Assembly: GCA_964393575.1 (NCBI GenBank)
Contig: CAYMUG010000015.1
Coordinates: 1-13,929 of the forward strand
Reading direction: 5' to 3'
Source of the DNA: CAYMUG01 sp964393575
GTDB taxonomy: Bacteria > Patescibacteriota > Minisyncoccia > Spechtbacterales > 2-12-FULL-38-22
Length of the DNA stretch: 13,929 bases
Part shown: positions 12,491-13,929 of the stretch, piece by piece
How positions within the stretch are numbered: position 1 is the first letter of the stretch
Layout of the letters: every line of letters starts with the position of its first letter
Program-made: the position numbers and the translations under genes
Notes under the pieces: generated by a model
Told to the model about the DNA's origin: nothing
The model's input: the letters and a program-made list of their open reading frames with translations, nothing else
Database searches by the model: none

Positions 12491-13300
12491 ATGCCAAATA
12501 ATATTAATGAAGAAATAAAACAACTGGAGGATAAATTAAAAAAGCTTAAATCTGAGCAGAAACACAGCGGTGGTGCTTCATCACAAAAAAACTCACTCCT
12601 CGTTCCGGGATCTATTATATTTGCCGGATTATTAATCGCGCTTGCGGTCTTTTTCGCCGGCGGAGGTTTTAGTGGATCCGGCCAGGAAAGAGTTGCGGCA
12701 AATAGTAACAACGGAAACAATCAACCCGCTCAAGAAGAGTCCTCAGGTGATGTTGAAAATATGAGGCCCGTCAGCGAAGAAGACCATATTCGCGGCGATG
12801 CGGATGCCCCCGTAAAAATTGTAGAGTATTCGGATTTGAGCTGTCCTTTCTGTGAAAAATTCCACCCCACATTAAAGAAAGCGCTTAACGAATATGACGG
12901 CGAGGTTGCCTGGGTATACAGACACTTTCCTTTAGCAAGTTTACATCAGCACGCTCAGGCACAGGCCGAGGCGACTGAATGTGTTGCTGAAGCGGGAGGC
13001 GAGGATGCGTTTTGGGCATTCATAGACCATTTGTTTGAGAACCAGGTGGTACAGGATTCGGAGCTTGCCTCTGCCGCCTCCGCGGTTGGTGTAAGCGAAT
13101 CTAAAGTACAAAATTGTTTAGACAGCGGCAAGTTTGAAAGCAAGGTGAAATCCGACCTTGAAAACGCAACCGATTCAGGAGGTCGCGGCACACCTTTCAC
13201 TGTAGTTGTAGCGCCCAACGGAAAGAAGTTCACTGTAAACGGAGCGCAGCCATATTCGTCACTAAAATCCACAATAGACCTCGCGCTTGAAGAAAAATAA
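12491..13300 (+). CDS. Membrane-tethered DsbA-like thiol-disulphide oxidoreductase
   Basis: 269 aa. A cytoplasmic coiled-coil start (EEIKQLEDKLKKLKSEQ, 7-23), one TM segment (about 36-57) and an Asn/Gln/Ser/Glu-rich linker to residue 95 place the catalytic domain outside. It has the DsbA/thioredoxin_4 layout: DAPVKIVEYSDLSC118PFC121 with the redox-active CxxC, FHPTLKK, VYRHFPLASLHQHAQ, an inserted helical domain (about 155-215), and the cis-proline loop GT234P235F. The helical part holds two further cysteines, C164 and C209, which could form a structural disulphide. This class forms or rearranges disulphides in exported proteins. The next gene, a membrane protein with a CAAC motif, begins 58 bases later and may be its electron partner. 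Start: only ATG near the promoter. Confidence 0.92.
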   Translation: MPNNINEEIKQLEDKLKKLKSEQKHSGGASSQKNSLLVPGSIIFAGLLIALAVFFAGGGFSGSGQERVAANSNNGNNQPAQEESSGDVENMRPVSEEDHIRGDADAPVKIVEYSDLSCPFCEKFHPTLKKALNEYDGEVAWVYRHFPLASLHQHAQAQAEATECVAEAGGEDAFWAFIDHLFENQVVQDSELASAASAVGVSESKVQNCLDSGKFESKVKSDLENATDSGGRGTPFTVVVAPNGKKFTVNGAQPYSSLKSTIDLALEEK

Positions 13301-13358
13301 ATTTCTTTGCTGAAAACTTCTCCGAGAGCTTTCGCGAAGGGTATGCGGTGTAGTTTCT

Positions 13359-13916
13359 ATGCGTAATATACTCTCTTCTCTAAAAAAGGTTTATAAAAAA
13401 CCTGTATATTGGGTTATATCTATTATTACAGCCCTTGCGGTTTTTCTCCTCTCGGTTTATTTGCCCAATTTAAGTTTAATAAAACAGATATGGTTTTCTT
13501 CGCAGGCCGACTTGGGGGATAAGCTTAGCTTTATGCTCTCCCTTGTGGGTGCCATATACACAAATACTACTCTTTTTTCCGCCTCCTTTATAATTGCGTT
13601 GAGTTTGCTTTTCGGTGCGAATATTTCTATGATTATATATGTAATCCGAAAGAATAGGCGCGCGCGGGATGCGGGCTTTTCAACCAGCGCCGCCGGAGGT
13701 ATTATTTCAGGTTTTTTAGGTATAGGATGTGCGGCATGCGGTTCGCTGATACTAACCCCTGTTTTGGCGTCTATAGGCGCTGTAGGTTTTCTTACAGCTC
13801 TGCCTTTGCGGGGCGAGGAGTTCGGCTTGATAGGTGTTGTATTGATGGCTTATTCTATTTACGCTCTCTCTAAAAAAATATCCCCTAAGGTTGTTACGGT
13901 GGGAGAGAGTAATTAG
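13359..13916 (+). CDS. Multi-TM membrane protein with CAAC motif, possible redox partner
   Basis: 185 aa. Hydrophobic segments at about 16-35, 57-72, 73-97, 112-135 and 138-169 suggest five TM helices. The fourth contains SGFLGIGC124AACGSLILTPVLASIGA: a CxxC flanked by glycines at a helix start, followed by T-P. It is not VKOR, DsbB or CcdA by any motif I can see. Its position 58 bases behind a DsbA-like gene, with no terminator in between, suggests cotranscription and a role in passing electrons to or from the periplasmic thiol enzyme; metal binding by the CxxC is an alternative. No good Shine-Dalgarno (GAAGGG is too far upstream). The gene is complete, with its stop 13 bases before the window ends. 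Confidence 0.8.
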   Translation: MRNILSSLKKVYKKPVYWVISIITALAVFLLSVYLPNLSLIKQIWFSSQADLGDKLSFMLSLVGAIYTNTTLFSASFIIALSLLFGANISMIIYVIRKNRRARDAGFSTSAAGGIISGFLGIGCAACGSLILTPVLASIGAVGFLTALPLRGEEFGLIGVVLMAYSIYALSKKISPKVVTVGESN

Positions 13917-13929
13917 TAACACCTACAAC

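Noticed and set aside
1..13929. CRISPR array, insertion sequence, integrase or attachment site
   Set aside because: No regularly spaced repeats, transposase or recombinase motifs, or paired tRNA/att sites were found on either strand.

Overview
The window looks like a chromosomal piece of a Candidate Phyla Radiation (Patescibacteria) genome, probably Parcubacteria-like. The evidence is a signal-peptide protein with a DUF5667-type domain, an 'SCxxE...DYNRAKxDIAEG'-type membrane protein, a small 'FLLEREPKxSIL' protein, a DsbA-like lipid-anchored or membrane-tethered protein, several genes with a -10 box only about 6-10 bases before the start codon (leaderless transcripts), and short intergenic gaps. 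TGA is used as a stop (ends of the YfhO-family and PAP2 genes) and never appears inside a gene, so the recoded Gracilibacteria/SR1 code is unlikely. The taxonomic placement is inference from gene style; no rRNA or marker gene is present.

Layout. 1-2645: a truncated minus-strand membrane protein, then two plus-strand cell-envelope proteins, a secreted acidic coiled-coil DUF5667 protein and a membrane-anchored six-bladed kelch propeller. 2646-3080 is gene-poor but holds a 65-codon minus-strand gene with a perfect Shine-Dalgarno site. 3081-4704 is a block with a different flavour (more balanced base composition, SD-led starts): a Fic-fold protein with an altered catalytic motif, a SpoT/MESH1-type HD alarmone hydrolase, and a 39-codon ORF. 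4724-6990 is a large YfhO-family membrane protein with a short coupled ORF that ends inside the terminator. 7030-7383 is a small two-TM protein of phage-like appearance.

7384-9126 is the best-defined regulatory region. A minus-strand Hsp20 chaperone and a plus-strand undecaprenol-kinase/PAP2 fusion diverge from a perfect CIRCE (HrcA operator). The operator contains the -35 box of the hsp20 promoter. The hsp20 leader also carries a 16-base-pair near-perfect hairpin just before the start codon. The lipid enzyme has two domains that would both yield undecaprenyl phosphate, the carrier for wall and surface-glycan synthesis, so envelope supply may be tied to heat shock.

9231-10685 is a probable operon of a DUF763 protein (with a helix-hairpin-helix motif) and a small conserved protein. 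10827-11591 is a P-loop nucleoside/thymidylate-kinase-like protein. 11592-11940 has no convincing gene: it contains two hairpin terminators, candidate promoters, and a roughly 130-base interspersed-repeat-like element with inverted arms sitting in the leader of a DoxX-family gene (11941-12309). The window ends with a membrane-tethered DsbA-like thiol oxidoreductase (CPFC) and a multi-spanning membrane protein with a conserved-looking CAAC motif, a plausible redox pair. A recurring extended -10 box, TGTTATAAT or a one-base variant, appears in front of several of these genes.
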